Part shown: piece by piece, positions 40,144 to 50,828 of the stretch
Layout of the letters: every line of letters begins with the position of its first letter
Position numbering within the stretch: the first letter of the stretch is position 1
Origin: Deinococcus deserti VCD115
GTDB lineage: Bacteria > Deinococcota > Deinococci > Deinococcales > Deinococcaceae
Length of the DNA stretch: 64,000 nt
Assembly: GCF_000020685.1 (NCBI RefSeq)
Contig: NC_012526.1
Span: forward strand, 1,776,001 to 1,840,000
Direction: 5' to 3'
Notes under the pieces: model-generated
What the model was told of the DNA's origin: nothing
The model's database searches: none
The model's input: only the letters and a program-made list of their open reading frames with translations
Position numbers and translations under genes: made by a program

Positions 40144-40635
40144 TCAGCGCGGCTGACTGCTCAGCACGATCACGTAGGCGGTTCCCCGTGCGCCCTGAAT
40201 AATGCTGGCCCCCGCGTGGGTATAGCGGCCTTCGGTCATCCAGTAACAGTGCACGGGGCTGTTCAGCCACCACTGCATTGCCGCTTCCGGGTTGACGCCA
40301 CGCCCCATGAAAATAATTTCCGTGACGCTCACGGCATTCACACCCGTACTGGCAGCGCGGATCTTGGGCGTCGTTCCCCCCGCCCCCGTGTGAGAAATAC
40401 TGCCGGAACTGCCCATATGCACTGCCTGAATTCGGGCGGCCTGCGCGTGCTGACCGCTTTGCACCAAGCCGCCCGCCACTGGACGCCGCCCATTCCCCGG
40501 ACAGTTCACGCCCTGCGTCCGGACCTCGTTAAGGCGGGAAAGCAGCGTAGCTTCGGCGGTGGATTGCGCCTTCACGGGAGAAGACAACAGCATGGCCCCA
40601 GCCATGACAGTACCCAGGACTCCTCGTAATTTCAT
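40144..40635 (-). CDS. secreted CAP-domain protein
   Basis: A 163-residue protein: signal peptide ([22 protein letters not shown]), then a compact CAP/SCP domain with [31 protein letters not shown] and [18 protein letters not shown]. The W..SP.H motif and first His are conserved. The usual GEN/GEI glutamate is present as TEII. Two cysteines could form a disulphide. CAP proteins are secreted with varied roles; none can be assigned here. TAGGAT (40650-40645) lies 9 nt before the ATG. Confidence 0.88.
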   Translation of the reverse strand: MKLRGVLGTVMAGAMLLSSPVKAQSTAEATLLSRLNEVRTQGVNCPGNGRRPVAGGLVQSGQHAQAARIQAVHMGSSGSISHTGAGGTTPKIRAASTGVNAVSVTEIIFMGRGVNPEAAMQWWLNSPVHCYWMTEGRYTHAGASIIQGARGTAYVIVLSSQPR

Positions 40636-40682
40636 GTGCTGTTCATCCTAGCTCAAGCGACCCTTGAAAAATATGAAAAATC

Positions 40683-40711
40683 GGACGCCCGACCACAATC
40701 GCCGGGCGTCC
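40683..40711 (-). terminator. terminator of the M3 peptidase gene
   Basis: GGACGCCCG (40683-40691) pairs with CGGGCGTCC (40703-40711); on the minus strand it is followed by GATTTTTC. Confidence 0.8.
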
Positions 40712-40724
40712 TTTGCAGGTCAGA

Positions 40725-42773
40725 TCAATTGTCGAGCAGACCGCTGCGGCGCAGCAGGGCTTCCGCGTCGGGATCACGACCCATGAAATCGCGGTACAGC
40801 TGAGCAGGATCGTCACTGTTGCCGCGCGACAAAATGGTGTCCACGTAGGCACGCCCGGTCTCGCGATTGAAAATTCCCTCCTTGGCGAAGCGGCTGAAGG
40901 CGTCAGCGTCCAGCACCTCAGCCCATTTGTAGCTGTAATACCCCGCGCCGTAGCCGACAGGGCTGCTGAACAGATGGCCGAACTGAGCGACCTGCGCATA
41001 GTTCTCCGGCAGCGGATAAGCCGTAAAGGTTCCCATGATCTCGCGGGCCACGGTGATGGGATCAGCCTCGCCGTACGGGTCATATTCGACGTGCAGGGTC
41101 AGGTCGGTCAGGCCGAAGGAGTACTGGCGCATGGCCGTGTTCGCGGCGCGGTAGTTCTGCGCCGCGCGCAGACGGTCATAGAGATCCTGCGGCAGCTTCT
41201 CGCCGGTCTCGTAGTGTGCGGCGAACAGGTCCAGGGCCTCGCGTTCCATAACCCAGTTCTCCATGATCTGGCTGGGCAGTTCCACAAAGTCCCAGGGCAC
41301 CTGGGTGCCGCTGAGGCTGCGCACCGGGACCCGGCTCATGGCGTGATGCAGCAGGTGACCGAACTCGTGGAACACGGTTTCCACTTCGCGCACCGACAGC
41401 AGGCTGGGCGTGTCCCCACTGGGAGCCGTCATGTTGCCGCACATCAGGCCCAGGTGCGGCTCGACCCCGTTCTCCCGCGGGCCACCGGTCACAAAGGCGT
41501 TCATCCAGGCGCCGGCGCGCTTGCTGTCACGCGGAAACCAGTCGGTGTAGAAGCTGGCAATGTGTACACCCGCCTCGTCATGGATGTCGTAATACTGCAC
41601 TTCGGGGTGCCAGCTGGGCGCCTGAGCCTCGGTCACGGTGATGCCGAAGACCCGGCGGCAGATTTCGAACAGGCCCGAGAGCACGCGCGGCATGGGAAAA
41701 TACGGGCGCAGCGCTTCTTCGTCGAAGTCGTACTTCTCCTGACGCTGCTTTTCAGCCCAGTAAAGCCCGTCCCAAGGCTGCAGGTCAGGAGCCTCGGCTC
41801 CGGCACGAGCCCGGTAGAAGGCCTCCAGCTCCGCGTTTTCGCGCTCGTATGCAGGGCGGGTCCGGGCGTCAAGGTCGCGCTCGAACTTCAGGGCATTCTC
41901 GCCGCTGCCAGCCATCCGGTCTTCAAGAACGTAGTCGGCGAAGTTGCGGAAGCCCAGCAGCTGCGCCTGCTCGCGGCGCAACTGCAGAATCTCGCGCACC
42001 AGCGGGCGGTTGTCACGGCCCTCCTGCTGGCCGACCATCAGCTGAGCTTCCCACAGTTCACGGCGCAGGTCCCGGTCGTCAGCGTAGGTCATCACCGGGG
42101 TCACGACCGGCTGGTGCAGGGTCAGGCGGTGGCCTTCCGCGCCCCTGCTCTCGGCGTCGCGCCGGGTGGCGTCCAGAACACGCTGCGGCACACCAGCCAG
42201 ACGCTCGGAGGGCACGTACAGTTCGTAAGCTGACGTTGATTCCAGCACATTCTTGGAATAGGTATTGGTGATCTGGGCCAGCCGGGTGTTGACCTCGAGC
42301 AGGCGGGACTTCTTGTCTTCCGGCAGGTCAGCGCCCTGACGACGGAATTCATCAATGGTCAGCTTCAGAAGCCGCGCCCGGACCGGGTCCAGAGCGCGGG
42401 CCTGCTCGGAGTCGGCAAAGGTTTTCAGTGCCTGCCACAACCCAGGGTGCAGGCTCAGCTGGGTATAAAACTCGCTGGTCTTGGGGATGATTGCCTCGAC
42501 CGCCGCCTTCCATTCATCACTGCTCATGACGCTGTTGAGGTGCCGCACGATGGTGTTGACCGTGTCAAGCTGCTCAGTGAGCGTATCGAGGTCCAGCATG
42601 AAGTTCTCGAAGTTCCGTTCAGCAGCTCCTGCCAGGGCTTCGAGCTTCCGACTGGTCACCTCCAGCAGCGTGTCCACCGCCTCTTCAGCGTGCTCAGGAC
42701 GGATCTGATCAAAGGGAATCCGGAAACCTACATTAAGCAGCGGGTTGCCACCCGGTACAGTTGCGTGAGTCAT
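40725..42773 (-). CDS. M3 family oligopeptidase (PrlC/OpdA-like)
   Basis: A 682-residue zinc metallopeptidase of the thimet/oligopeptidase A family. The zinc motif HEFGHLLHH starts at H469; the third ligand Glu is in the downstream [13 protein letters not shown] segment. Early landmarks: [19 protein letters not shown]. It cuts short peptides in the cytoplasm and has no signal peptide. Start ATG 42773 is supported by TATACT 7 nt upstream. Confidence 0.94.
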   Translation of the reverse strand: MTHATVPGGNPLLNVGFRIPFDQIRPEHAEEAVDTLLEVTSRKLEALAGAAERNFENFMLDLDTLTEQLDTVNTIVRHLNSVMSSDEWKAAVEAIIPKTSEFYTQLSLHPGLWQALKTFADSEQARALDPVRARLLKLTIDEFRRQGADLPEDKKSRLLEVNTRLAQITNTYSKNVLESTSAYELYVPSERLAGVPQRVLDATRRDAESRGAEGHRLTLHQPVVTPVMTYADDRDLRRELWEAQLMVGQQEGRDNRPLVREILQLRREQAQLLGFRNFADYVLEDRMAGSGENALKFERDLDARTRPAYERENAELEAFYRARAGAEAPDLQPWDGLYWAEKQRQEKYDFDEEALRPYFPMPRVLSGLFEICRRVFGITVTEAQAPSWHPEVQYYDIHDEAGVHIASFYTDWFPRDSKRAGAWMNAFVTGGPRENGVEPHLGLMCGNMTAPSGDTPSLLSVREVETVFHEFGHLLHHAMSRVPVRSLSGTQVPWDFVELPSQIMENWVMEREALDLFAAHYETGEKLPQDLYDRLRAAQNYRAANTAMRQYSFGLTDLTLHVEYDPYGEADPITVAREIMGTFTAYPLPENYAQVAQFGHLFSSPVGYGAGYYSYKWAEVLDADAFSRFAKEGIFNRETGRAYVDTILSRGNSDDPAQLYRDFMGRDPDAEALLRRSGLLDN

Positions 42774-42780
42774 CCCTGCG

Positions 42781-42786
42781 AGTATA
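42781..42786 (-). promoter_or_regulatory. leaderless -10 box for M3 peptidase
   Basis: TATACT on the minus strand, 7 nt before the ATG at 42773. Confidence 0.68.
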
Positions 42787-42858
42787 GGCGCGTCGGCTCA
42801 GGCCTTCCTACGCCGCCTGGCGCATTTCACCAGGACGCGCTCTGTGCTTTTCTGCGCC

Positions 42859-43839
42859 ATGCAAGTACTGCCCCCTGCTGACCTTGCCGGCATCACGTTT
42901 CAGGCAGCCACGCCCACCGACCTTCCGCGCATCGCAGCATTTCTGAGCCGCGCTCATCCGGATTCTCCAGTCGGGACGGCCGACCTGGAACGCGCCGACA
43001 GCTTCCGCCTGCCGGGTGAGGTGTTCCGGCGCACGCTCGCTCTGCGCGGGTCGGAACTGGTAGGTATGGCTGAGGTCAGTGTGCCTCGCTCTGAGAACTA
43101 CCCCGGCTGGCTGGTGCTGGAGGTGGCCGCGCTGCCCCACGAGGCTGCAGGTGATCTTCCGGGCGTCCTGCTGAGGCTGGCAGAAGAATACGCAGTGAGC
43201 CAGGGCGGCACCACGCTGCTGGCCCGCGTGAAGGAACACTGGCCGGAGCGGGCACTGTACGAGAGGGCCGGTTACAGCGAACACGACCGACTTTGGCCCA
43301 GCACGCTGGATCTGCGGACGCTCGACTTCGAGGCCTTCGCAGCCGAAGTAGCCCAGGCGGCAGCCACGGGTGTGCGCCTCGTGCCACTGAGCGACTTTGG
43401 ACCTCTGGATGAGCCTTTGCAGCGCCGGCTGTACGCCCTGATTGCCGCTCTGCTGCGGGACGTGCCCAGCGCCACACCAATCAAGGTGTGGCCTTTTGAA
43501 CTGTGGCAGCAGCGCTACGTGCCCACGCTGAAGCATCCGGAAGGGCTGTTTCTGGCCGTCGCACCGGACGGTCAATGGGTGGGAATCAGTGAACTTCATA
43601 TGCCCATTCCTCAGCGGCCTGGCACCCTTCACAACGGCCTCACTGGCGTACTTCCGGACTGGCGCGGTCAGCGGCTGGCCCTGGCGTTGAAGCTGGCTGC
43701 GGCGCGCGCCGCGCTTTCAAGGGGATTTACGCAATCGCGGACCAGCAATCACAGCATCAACCGGCCAATGCTGGCGATCAACGAGCGGCTGGGTTTTGTG
43801 CGGGAAGCGGCGATGGTGACGGTGAAGAAGGATGTTTGA
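42859..43839 (+). CDS. tandem GNAT acetyltransferase
   Basis: A 326-residue protein with two GNAT folds. The N-terminal half (ITFQAATPTDLPRIAAFLS ... GGTTLLARVKEHWPERALYE) seems to be a full domain. The C-terminal half has LTGVLPDWRGQRLALALKLA (acetyl-CoA loop, motif A) and SRTSNHSINRPMLAINERLG (motif B). Tandem GNATs of this kind are common in Actinobacteria and Deinococcus; the substrate is unknown. ATG 42859 is chosen; a GTG five codons upstream is possible. Confidence 0.87.
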   Translation: MQVLPPADLAGITFQAATPTDLPRIAAFLSRAHPDSPVGTADLERADSFRLPGEVFRRTLALRGSELVGMAEVSVPRSENYPGWLVLEVAALPHEAAGDLPGVLLRLAEEYAVSQGGTTLLARVKEHWPERALYERAGYSEHDRLWPSTLDLRTLDFEAFAAEVAQAAATGVRLVPLSDFGPLDEPLQRRLYALIAALLRDVPSATPIKVWPFELWQQRYVPTLKHPEGLFLAVAPDGQWVGISELHMPIPQRPGTLHNGLTGVLPDWRGQRLALALKLAAARAALSRGFTQSRTSNHSINRPMLAINERLGFVREAAMVTVKKDV

Positions 43840-43860
43840 AGGGGGGTGGGTGCTTGTAGT

Positions 43861-44353
43861 GCCGGCTTTACCCCGCCCCCCAGCCCCCTACTCCAGACTC
43901 GAAGAGCTGCGAAGCAGAGGGGCAGGGGGAGCTTACGTTGCACTGGGCAAGAGGTTTGACTGGAGCCGAGGCGCTGCCTTGTTCGTTGACGTGTCCGGCT
44001 CTGACGCCATCTTTCTATCCACCTGGAAGAGCCCGCGCGCTGCGCGCACGACGGCTTCGGAGGCTGAACCGTGAAGGGGTAAGGTAGGAAGTCAAAAGGA
44101 AAGGAACTGTTTTTTCTTTTTGAGTAGAACCTTTCTGCGTGCACCAAAATGCCCTGCCCCAATAGCTTCTTAGAAACCCAGGCCGTCGTGCGCGCAGCGC
44201 GCGGGCCATTGCGCGATCTCGGAGCATGGCGCCAAGGCAGGAACGCTAAAAGGAATAAGCAACCCCACCACCCTCCCTCTCACCTTGCCCAGTGCAAAGT
44301 AAGCTCCCCCTACCCCAAAGGGGCAGGGGGCTGGGGGGCGGGGCAATCCAGCA
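43861..44353. repeat. nested inverted-repeat element
   Basis: About 490 bp between convergent genes. Outer arms 43861-43951 and 44284-44353 are inverted copies: a 19-bp identical C-rich block (43871-43889 with 44325-44343) and a 27-bp block with one mismatch (43925-43951 with 44284-44310). Inner arms 44031-44054 and 44183-44206 are perfect 24-bp inverted copies. Each outer arm can also fold on itself (AGCCCCCT with AGGGGGAGCT). The centre (44085-44150) is AT-rich. No convincing protein-coding frame was seen. It resembles a MITE-like or small mobile repeat, but no target-site duplication was identified. Confidence 0.7.
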
Positions 44354-44377
44354 ACAACCAAAAGAAAACCCCAGGTT

Positions 44378-45428
44378 TCAGCCCCTCAAGTTCTCCAATA
44401 ACATCGCGTCCCCCAGGGAATAAAACCGGTACCCTTCAGAGAGCGCCGCATCGTACGCCGCCCTGATCCGTTCTTCGCCAGCAAACGCCGCCACCAGCAA
44501 AAGCAGCGTGCTTCCCGGCAGATGCAGATTGGTAATCAACAGATCCGGAACATTCACAGGCCTGCCCGGTGTAATGAAGATCCGGGTCTCCCCTTCACCT
44601 GCGCGCACCGCATTCCCGTCCCAGGCACTTTCCAGGGTGCGCACCGTGGTCGTTCCTACAGCCACCACCCGGCGGCCCTCCCGGCGCGCCCGGTTGATGG
44701 CGTCCGCTGCCTGATCACTCACCATGTAACGTTCGGCATGCATCACATGATCCGCAACAGAACCGGTGATGGGTTTGAAGGTACCGGCGCCCACGTGGAG
44801 GGTGACACTGACCCGCTCGACGCCACGGGCGTCCAGGCGTGACAGCAGCTCAGGCGTGAAGTGCAGACCGGCCGTTGGCGCCGCGACGCTGCCGGGTTCC
44901 CGGGCGTACACGGTCTGGTAGCGCTCGCGCCAGACTTCGTCGCTGCTTCCGGCATCTATGTAGGGCGGGAGGGGAAGTCGTCCGATCTCATCCAGGTGGG
45001 GCTTGATGTCGTACCCGAAGCGCAGGAGGCGGGCCCCGTCTTCAAGCTGACCCACCACTTCAGCCCGGTGCTCGCCGAGCCATAATTCATTGCCAGCCCG
45101 GCGCGCGGGTTTAAGGTATGCGCTCCAGACGTGCGGTCCAAGGTCCAGCGTCTCTTCCTCGCGCAGCAGCAGCACTTCCACCTGGCCGCCACCCAGACCA
45201 TTGACCAGCGGCTTGCGGGCCATCACGCGCGCCGGGATCACACGCGACTCGTTGAACACAAGCAGGTCGCCGGGCTGCAAAAGCTCCGGCAATTCGTGGA
45301 AAACCCGGTGAGCCAGGGTCTCCCCGACCACCATCAGGCGGGAACTGTCGCGCGGTTCGGCGCCGGTCTGCGCGATCCGGTTGTCGGGCAGGTCGAAGTT
45401 CAGTCGCGCGAGGGCCGCGTCAGCTGAG

Positions 45429-45439
<11 letters not shown>
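44378..45439 (-). CDS. queA: S-adenosylmethionine:tRNA ribosyltransferase-isomerase QueA
   Basis: Adds the epoxycyclopentane ring from SAM to 7-aminomethyl-deazaguanine in tRNA (queuosine synthesis). The 353-residue protein has FDLPDNRIAQTGAEPRDSSR, GDLLVFNESRVIPAR, GSVAAPTAGLHFT, VTLHVGAGTFKPI and NLHLPGSTLLLLVAAFAG. Its ATG overlaps the upstream NYN gene by 11 nt, so the two are an operon. Downstream lies the inverted-repeat element. Confidence 0.96.
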
Positions 45440-46010
<571 letters not shown>

Positions 46011-46234
46011 TGAGGTTCTCCTGTTGGGCTGATCCGAAAGAGGGTGGGGCACAGTACGGCCGGGCAAAAAAGAAGAGTCGCAATCAGAACGGTGCTCACA
46101 CCGGAGCACTGGCAGACCGGAGTCTTCGGAAACAAGTGTACGGTCACGCCAGAGAAGGTCAAGGGCGGGAAGTGACTGGGCGTGTAAAAGCAGGTAACTC
46201 AAACAACCCGCCCTGCCGGGCGGCTGAGGCGCGC

Positions 46235-46240
46235 TACGCT
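46235..46240 (+). promoter_or_regulatory. leaderless -10 box for aminotransferase
   Basis: TACGCT lies 7 nt before the ATG at 46248. Confidence 0.62.
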
Positions 46241-46247
46241 GATCACC

Positions 46248-47519
46248 ATGACCAGTGACGCTCTGACCCAGGCCCGCGCCGCGTACGACGACTTCAAGGC
46301 CCGTGGCCTGAAGCTCAACATGCAGCGTGGCCAGCCCAGCGACGCCGACTTTGACCTCAGCAACGGCTTGATCACCGCGCTGGGCGAGACCGACACGCAT
46401 ATGGACGGCCTGGATCTGCGCAACTATCCCGGTGGCGTGGCCGGGCTGCCCAGCGCCCGCGCCCTGTTTGCCCAGTACCTGGACGTCAAGGCTGAGAACG
46501 TCATCGTATGGAACAACAGCAGCCTGGAATTGCAGGGAATGGTGCTGACCTTTGCCCTGCTGCATGGCCGGCGCGGCAGCGACCAGCCGTGGGGGCGCCT
46601 GAGTGACGGCGCGAAGCCGAAGATCATCGTGACCCTGCCTGGCTATGACCGCCACTTTCTGCTGCTGCAGACCCTGGGCTTCGATCTGCTGACCGTGGAC
46701 ATGCAGCCCGACGGCCCGGATATCGACGCCATCGAGCGCCTTGCCGCCGCCGACGCCACCGTCAAGGGCGTGCTGTTCGTACCGACGTACAGCAATCCTG
46801 GCGGCGAGAGCATCAGCGCTGAAAAAGCCCGCCGGCTGGCGGCGATCCAGGCCATGGCACCTGACTTCACGATCTTCGCCGACGACGCCTACCGGGTGCA
46901 TCACCTCTCGGACGACCAGCAGGACACCCCGGTCAACTTCGTGGCCCTGAGCCGTGACGCCGGGTTTCCGGACCGCGCCTTTGTGTTTGCCAGCACCAGC
47001 AAGGTCACCTTTGCCAGCGGCGGCCTGGGTTTCGTGGCCAGCAGCGAGGACAACATCCGCTGGCTGAGCAAGTACCTCAATGCCCAGAGCATCGGTCCCA
47101 ACAAGATCGAGCAGGCCCGGCATGTCAAATTCCTGCAGGCGTACCCGGATGGCCTTGAAGGCCTGATGCGGGATCACGGACGCCTCATCGCCCCGAAATT
47201 CAAGGCTGTGGACGAGACCCTGCGCACGGAACTGGGCGACAGTGGCGAATATGCCACCTGGACCTCGCCGCGTGGGGGCTACTTCATCAGCCTGGACACG
47301 GCCGCTCCGGTTGCAGACCGGGTCGTGGAGCTTGCCGAGGCCGCCGGGGTCAGCCTGACACCCGCCGGGGCCACCTACCCTGCGGGGCAGGATCCTCACA
47401 ACCGCAACATCCGGATCGCCCCGACCCGGCCTCCACTTGACGAGGTCTATACCGCTATGCAGGGCGTGGCAGCCTGCATTCGGCTGGCCACCGAGGAGTA
47501 CCGCGCTGCAAAGCGCTAA
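46248..47519 (+). CDS. PLP-dependent aminotransferase, class Ic aspartate aminotransferase-like
   Basis: A 423-residue fold-type I enzyme. It has LNMQRGQPSDADFDLSNGL, NYPGGVAGLPSARALFAQYL, IVWNNSSLELQGMVL, FVPTYSNPGGESIS, FADDAYRVHHL and the PLP-lysine motif FASTSKVTFASGGLGF. The N-terminal pattern and FASTSKVTF match the Asp aminotransferase family of Corynebacterium AspT (subgroup Ic). The exact amino donor is not certain. Leaderless promoter. Confidence 0.88.
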   Translation: MTSDALTQARAAYDDFKARGLKLNMQRGQPSDADFDLSNGLITALGETDTHMDGLDLRNYPGGVAGLPSARALFAQYLDVKAENVIVWNNSSLELQGMVLTFALLHGRRGSDQPWGRLSDGAKPKIIVTLPGYDRHFLLLQTLGFDLLTVDMQPDGPDIDAIERLAAADATVKGVLFVPTYSNPGGESISAEKARRLAAIQAMAPDFTIFADDAYRVHHLSDDQQDTPVNFVALSRDAGFPDRAFVFASTSKVTFASGGLGFVASSEDNIRWLSKYLNAQSIGPNKIEQARHVKFLQAYPDGLEGLMRDHGRLIAPKFKAVDETLRTELGDSGEYATWTSPRGGYFISLDTAAPVADRVVELAEAAGVSLTPAGATYPAGQDPHNRNIRIAPTRPPLDEVYTAMQGVAACIRLATEEYRAAKR

Positions 47520-47548
47520 ATCTGCAACCAGTGAATGTTGAAATGTAT

Positions 47549-47554
47549 TACACT
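47549..47554 (+). promoter_or_regulatory. possible -10 box for marR gene
   Basis: TACACT lies 14 nt before the ATG at 47569, within an imperfect dyad GTGAAT-N11-ATTACAC that could be the regulator's own site. Confidence 0.4.
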
Positions 47555-47568
47555 GCCGCCCAGTTTAT

Positions 47569-48057
<489 letters not shown>

Positions 48058-48164
48058 TTAACTTTTCACTGTTTTCAGTGGAAGAGAACATGCCGGAAGG
48101 GTGTGAGGACGGTCTCTGATAAGGAGAGACCTGCACAGCGTTTCGGCAAGCTGTTCCATATCCA

Positions 48165-48857
48165 TCAGCGCACCTTGCCGGCCAGCACCAGGGGCTCGGC
48201 ATTCGGACCCTCGAATCCGGGGGTATAGGCACGAACTACTGCCACCACCCGGTTCCCCTGCACGTCCAGGCGTTCCAGAGCGTAGCTGGCTGCGCACTGA
48301 CGGTCCACTGGCAGTTGCCGGTCCTGATAGAGGAGCTGACCGTTGATCCGCAGAGCTATACCGGCAGCCCGGCCGCCTTCGGGCCACAACTCCTGATAGG
48401 GGCATCTGGACGGCAGAGCAAAGGAACGAAGCTCCACGGGGACCGGCCGCGACCACAACCGGGCCTGTGCCGTCTGGCTCTGACCTGCACGAACACCTTC
48501 AGACCAGACCGGAGCCAGAACCGGAAATACCCGGCGGTACACTGGTCTGGAGGTCCGGCCGGGCCAGAGTCCGAAACGCTTGAGCGCTGCACTGTGCTGG
48601 CCGGTCAGGGAGGCCACGGTTTGGGCCACACTGGCGTGGTCCGATCGGCGCTGGGCCCGTAATACCGTGGTACCGCCGTTCGTCTCCAGAACCTGGAGTT
48701 CAGCAGCACTAAAGCCACTTCCGTCCAGGCTGCCTGCCGTCACCACGAGCACATGGGTGCCCGGCACATTGAACGCCACCCGCTGGACTTCCAGACGGTT
48801 TCCAGCCGCCGCACGCGGAAGCAGCATCAACAACAGTAGAGGCAAGAACCAGCGCAT
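48165..48857 (-). CDS. secreted DUF2259-like hypothetical protein
   Basis: A 230-residue protein with signal peptide RWFLPLLLLMLLPRAAA. The mature part starts NRLEVQRVAFNVPGTHVLVV and GSLDGSGFSAAELQVLET, which recalls DUF2259 predicted secreted proteins (DGSGFxxSEIxVxD). Two cysteines (CPYQE, QCAAS). It follows the 168-codon secreted gene after 11 nt, so they form an operon. Function unknown. Confidence 0.78.
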   Translation of the reverse strand: MRWFLPLLLLMLLPRAAAGNRLEVQRVAFNVPGTHVLVVTAGSLDGSGFSAAELQVLETNGGTTVLRAQRRSDHASVAQTVASLTGQHSAALKRFGLWPGRTSRPVYRRVFPVLAPVWSEGVRAGQSQTAQARLWSRPVPVELRSFALPSRCPYQELWPEGGRAAGIALRINGQLLYQDRQLPVDRQCAASYALERLDVQGNRVVAVVRAYTPGFEGPNAEPLVLAGKVR

Positions 48858-48868
48858 GACCGGTGCCG

Positions 48869-49375
48869 TTACTTGAATTTCACTGTGGCCAGCACCTTAC
48901 TGAACAGTGCACTGGCCTGGGCGTATCGGGCAGGTGAATCGGTCAGCTGGAACGAATACAGATTCTTGGCTCCGTTGCCGTACCACACCCGCATCTGGAC
49001 CTTGCCCTTGGGGTGTGAAAGCAAATATTCCCGTTCCAATCCACCGACACCGCCGTACTTCACCTCACGACTGGCGGTCTGTTTGAGTGTCATGCCGCCG
49101 CCCTTGATCCCGCCTTCAAATTTCTGGAACTCCTGCTGAGGCGTAACGGCCATACCTCCCTTATTGACAAAGAGCAGCCGCATCAGCGTTGCCGGAGGTT
49201 TCTGGCCCGACACCAGGCTGACCCCACTGGCTCCGTCCTCAAATTTCACCCCAAGCCAGCCTTTGGGCAGACTGACCGTAAAAGGCAATTTGGCGTCCTT
49301 GAAGGGGGTCAGCGTCTGGGCGCTGGCCGACATGGTCAGAAGCAGGGCAGGGAAAAAAAGTCGGCAGGCTCTCAT
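48869..49375 (-). CDS. secreted hypothetical protein
   Basis: A 168-residue exported protein: signal peptide RACRLFFPALLLTMSASA, then LTPFKDAKLPFTVSLPKGWL, a pattern seen in PsbP-like/DUF1795 lipocalin-type beta-sandwich proteins that measure or bind small ligands. ATG 49375 is set by TACGGT (49388-49383) 7 nt upstream, rather than the GTG at 49384. First gene of a two-gene operon. Function unknown. Confidence 0.78.
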   Translation of the reverse strand: MRACRLFFPALLLTMSASAQTLTPFKDAKLPFTVSLPKGWLGVKFEDGASGVSLVSGQKPPATLMRLLFVNKGGMAVTPQQEFQKFEGGIKGGGMTLKQTASREVKYGGVGGLEREYLLSHPKGKVQMRVWYGNGAKNLYSFQLTDSPARYAQASALFSKVLATVKFK

Positions 49376-49382
49376 GGTCCGC

Positions 49383-49388
49383 ACCGTA
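49383..49388 (-). promoter_or_regulatory. leaderless -10 box for secreted-protein operon
   Basis: TACGGT on the minus strand, 7 nt before the ATG at 49375. Confidence 0.55.
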
Positions 49389-49441
49389 CCAGCCGAATGT
49401 GAGGATCATCCGCAGCGCCCCAGTGTTCCGGGGATCAGCCG

Positions 49442-50068
49442 TCAGTTTCCGGGAGCGTCTGGTCCCACCAGGCCGGGACGGGGCCACAGGCGCAGGTTGG
49501 CTGGTCCCGCCGAATCCCGCAGATGCACCATTCCATAGGCGCGGCTGTCCAGACTCGCACCAAGCTGGCGGTTGTCTCCCAGCACCCAGACCTTCCCGGG
49601 AGGCACTTTCACAGAGGGTTGGTCATTCATAAAGCCCTCGCTGGCGTAGGGGTCAACCGCCTCCCGGCCATTGACCACCAGCGTGTTGTCTTCAATAGCC
49701 ACCGTATCACCGGGAAGCGCCATCACACGTTTGATGTTGTAGGGCCGGTGGCGGACGCCCCAGAGCGTCTCATAGCTGTAGGGACTGTCAGCCGGTCCTT
49801 TAAAGATCAGGACGTCACCCCGCCTCGGATACGGCGTGGGCAGTCCCCAGGCCTGCATCCAGCGGGGATACTTCAGCAGCACCAGCAGGTCACCGTGCTG
49901 CAGCGTGTCCTGCATGCTCTGGCCATCTACACGCGCCAGCGTGCCCACAAAGGTGGTGAGCAGATACACGGGAAGCAGCGCACCCAGAATCCAGGTCCGC
50001 CAGGCAGTCCGCAGCTCTTGACTGAAACCCTGCTGCGCAGGCTGAGAGGCTGGAGGCTGAACCGGCAC
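49442..50068 (-). CDS. lepB: signal peptidase I
   Basis: Membrane-bound serine/lysine protease that cleaves signal peptides from exported proteins. The 208-residue protein has one membrane helix (about 26-48), the catalytic serine in RVDGQSMQDTLQHGD, the catalytic lysine in NIKRVMALPGDTVAIEDN, and VWVLGDNRQLGASLDSRAYG. Starts with GTG, supported by TAGCCT 7 nt upstream. Single gene, divergent from the FKBP gene. Confidence 0.95.
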   Translation of the reverse strand: MPVQPPASQPAQQGFSQELRTAWRTWILGALLPVYLLTTFVGTLARVDGQSMQDTLQHGDLLVLLKYPRWMQAWGLPTPYPRRGDVLIFKGPADSPYSYETLWGVRHRPYNIKRVMALPGDTVAIEDNTLVVNGREAVDPYASEGFMNDQPSVKVPPGKVWVLGDNRQLGASLDSRAYGMVHLRDSAGPANLRLWPRPGLVGPDAPGN

Positions 50069-50075
50069 GGCAGGC

Positions 50076-50081
50076 AGGCTA
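50076..50081 (-). promoter_or_regulatory. leaderless -10 box for lepB
   Basis: TAGCCT on the minus strand, 7 nt before the GTG at 50068. Confidence 0.55.
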
Positions 50082-50185
50082 GCAGAGCCAGCAGCGGTGC
50101 AGCACGGACGAGCCTGCCTCCCGACAACAAGGTCAGAGTCTTCATGCAGGCTTCAGACTGGGTCGCGCCGCTGCAGGGAGACAGG

Positions 50186-50191
50186 TACTCT
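50186..50191 (+). promoter_or_regulatory. leaderless -10 box for FKBP gene
   Basis: TACTCT lies 7 nt before the ATG at 50199 and sets that start over the longer frame from 50097. Confidence 0.65.
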
Positions 50192-50198
50192 GACCGGC

Positions 50199-50531
50199 AT
50201 GACCGCTGAAGGACTGATTGTCGAGAAGTATCACGAGGGCACTGGCCCTGCCGCTCAGGCCGGAAAAATGGTGCGGGTGCACTACACCGGGACGCTGGAA
50301 AGTGGCCAGAAGTTTGACTCCAGCCGCGACCGGGGCGAGCCCATCGAGTTCCCCTTAGGCGTGGGGTACGTCATCCCCGGCTGGGATCAGGGCATTGCCC
50401 AGATGCGTGTGGGCGACAAGGCCAAGCTGACCATTCCATCCCACCTGGGCTACGGAGCCGCAGGCATACCCGGAGTCATTCCTGGCGGCGCCACGCTCAT
50501 TTTCGATGTCGAACTGGTCGACGTCCGCTGA
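50199..50531 (+). CDS. FKBP-type peptidyl-prolyl cis-trans isomerase
   Basis: A 110-residue single-domain FKBP: VRVHYTGTLESGQKFDSSRD, PIEFPLGVGYVIPGWDQGIA, AKLTIPSHLGYGAAGIPGVI and LIFDVELVDV. All active-site aromatic and aspartate positions of canonical FKBP12-type isomerases are present. No signal peptide, so cytoplasmic. Followed by a perfect terminator. Confidence 0.95.
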   Translation: MTAEGLIVEKYHEGTGPAAQAGKMVRVHYTGTLESGQKFDSSRDRGEPIEFPLGVGYVIPGWDQGIAQMRVGDKAKLTIPSHLGYGAAGIPGVIPGGATLIFDVELVDVR

Positions 50532-50546
50532 AATCAGGATCCCGAA

Positions 50547-50579
50547 GTTGAGGGCCGGACATACTGTCCGGCCCTCAAC
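50547..50579. terminator. bidirectional terminator between FKBP and 68-codon gene
   Basis: A perfect 15-bp stem (50547-50561 with 50565-50579) with a 3-nt loop between convergent genes; CCTTTG follows on the plus side. Confidence 0.85.
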
Positions 50580-50609
50580 CTTTGCGGGGAGCCAGCTTTG
50601 GCTGCCGTA

Positions 50610-50816
50610 TTACTGCTCCTCGTCGTCCGGGGTAGTTTCACCTGTGTAGTTGCCCTGCTCGTCCAGCAGGCCCTGCTGATCCGCTGTCATGCTGGTCCCA
50701 GGACCGTCCTGAATGACGCCGCGGTCACTCTGGGGCAGGTGGGCAATGTCCTCCGAATCGGTGCTGCGCTGCCCTGCGGGACGGTCGGGGTATTCGTCGC
50801 TGTGGCGTCCAGTCAT
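50610..50816 (-). CDS. small acidic hypothetical protein
   Basis: A 68-residue, very hydrophilic protein: starts TGRHSDEYPDRPAGQR and ends GETTPDDEEQ, rich in Asp, Gln, Gly, Thr; probably disordered. TAGGGT (50828-50823) lies 6 nt before the ATG, and a strong terminator follows. This gives good support for a real gene despite its size. No family recognised. Confidence 0.72.
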   Translation of the reverse strand: MTGRHSDEYPDRPAGQRSTDSEDIAHLPQSDRGVIQDGPGTSMTADQQGLLDEQGNYTGETTPDDEEQ

Positions 50817-50822
50817 GTCGGT

Positions 50823-50828
50823 ACCCTA
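50823..50828 (-). promoter_or_regulatory. leaderless -10 box for 68-codon gene
   Basis: TAGGGT on the minus strand, 6 nt before the ATG at 50816. Confidence 0.55.

Noticed and set aside
43832..44466. Short open frames within the inverted-repeat element
   Set aside because: They arise from C/G-rich repeat arms, have no ribosome site or leaderless box, and differ between arms.
46011..47399. Long N-terminal extension of the NYN-domain frame
   Set aside because: The frame remains open opposite the aminotransferase gene, but the NYN fold starts at ATG 46010 with AGGAG upstream.
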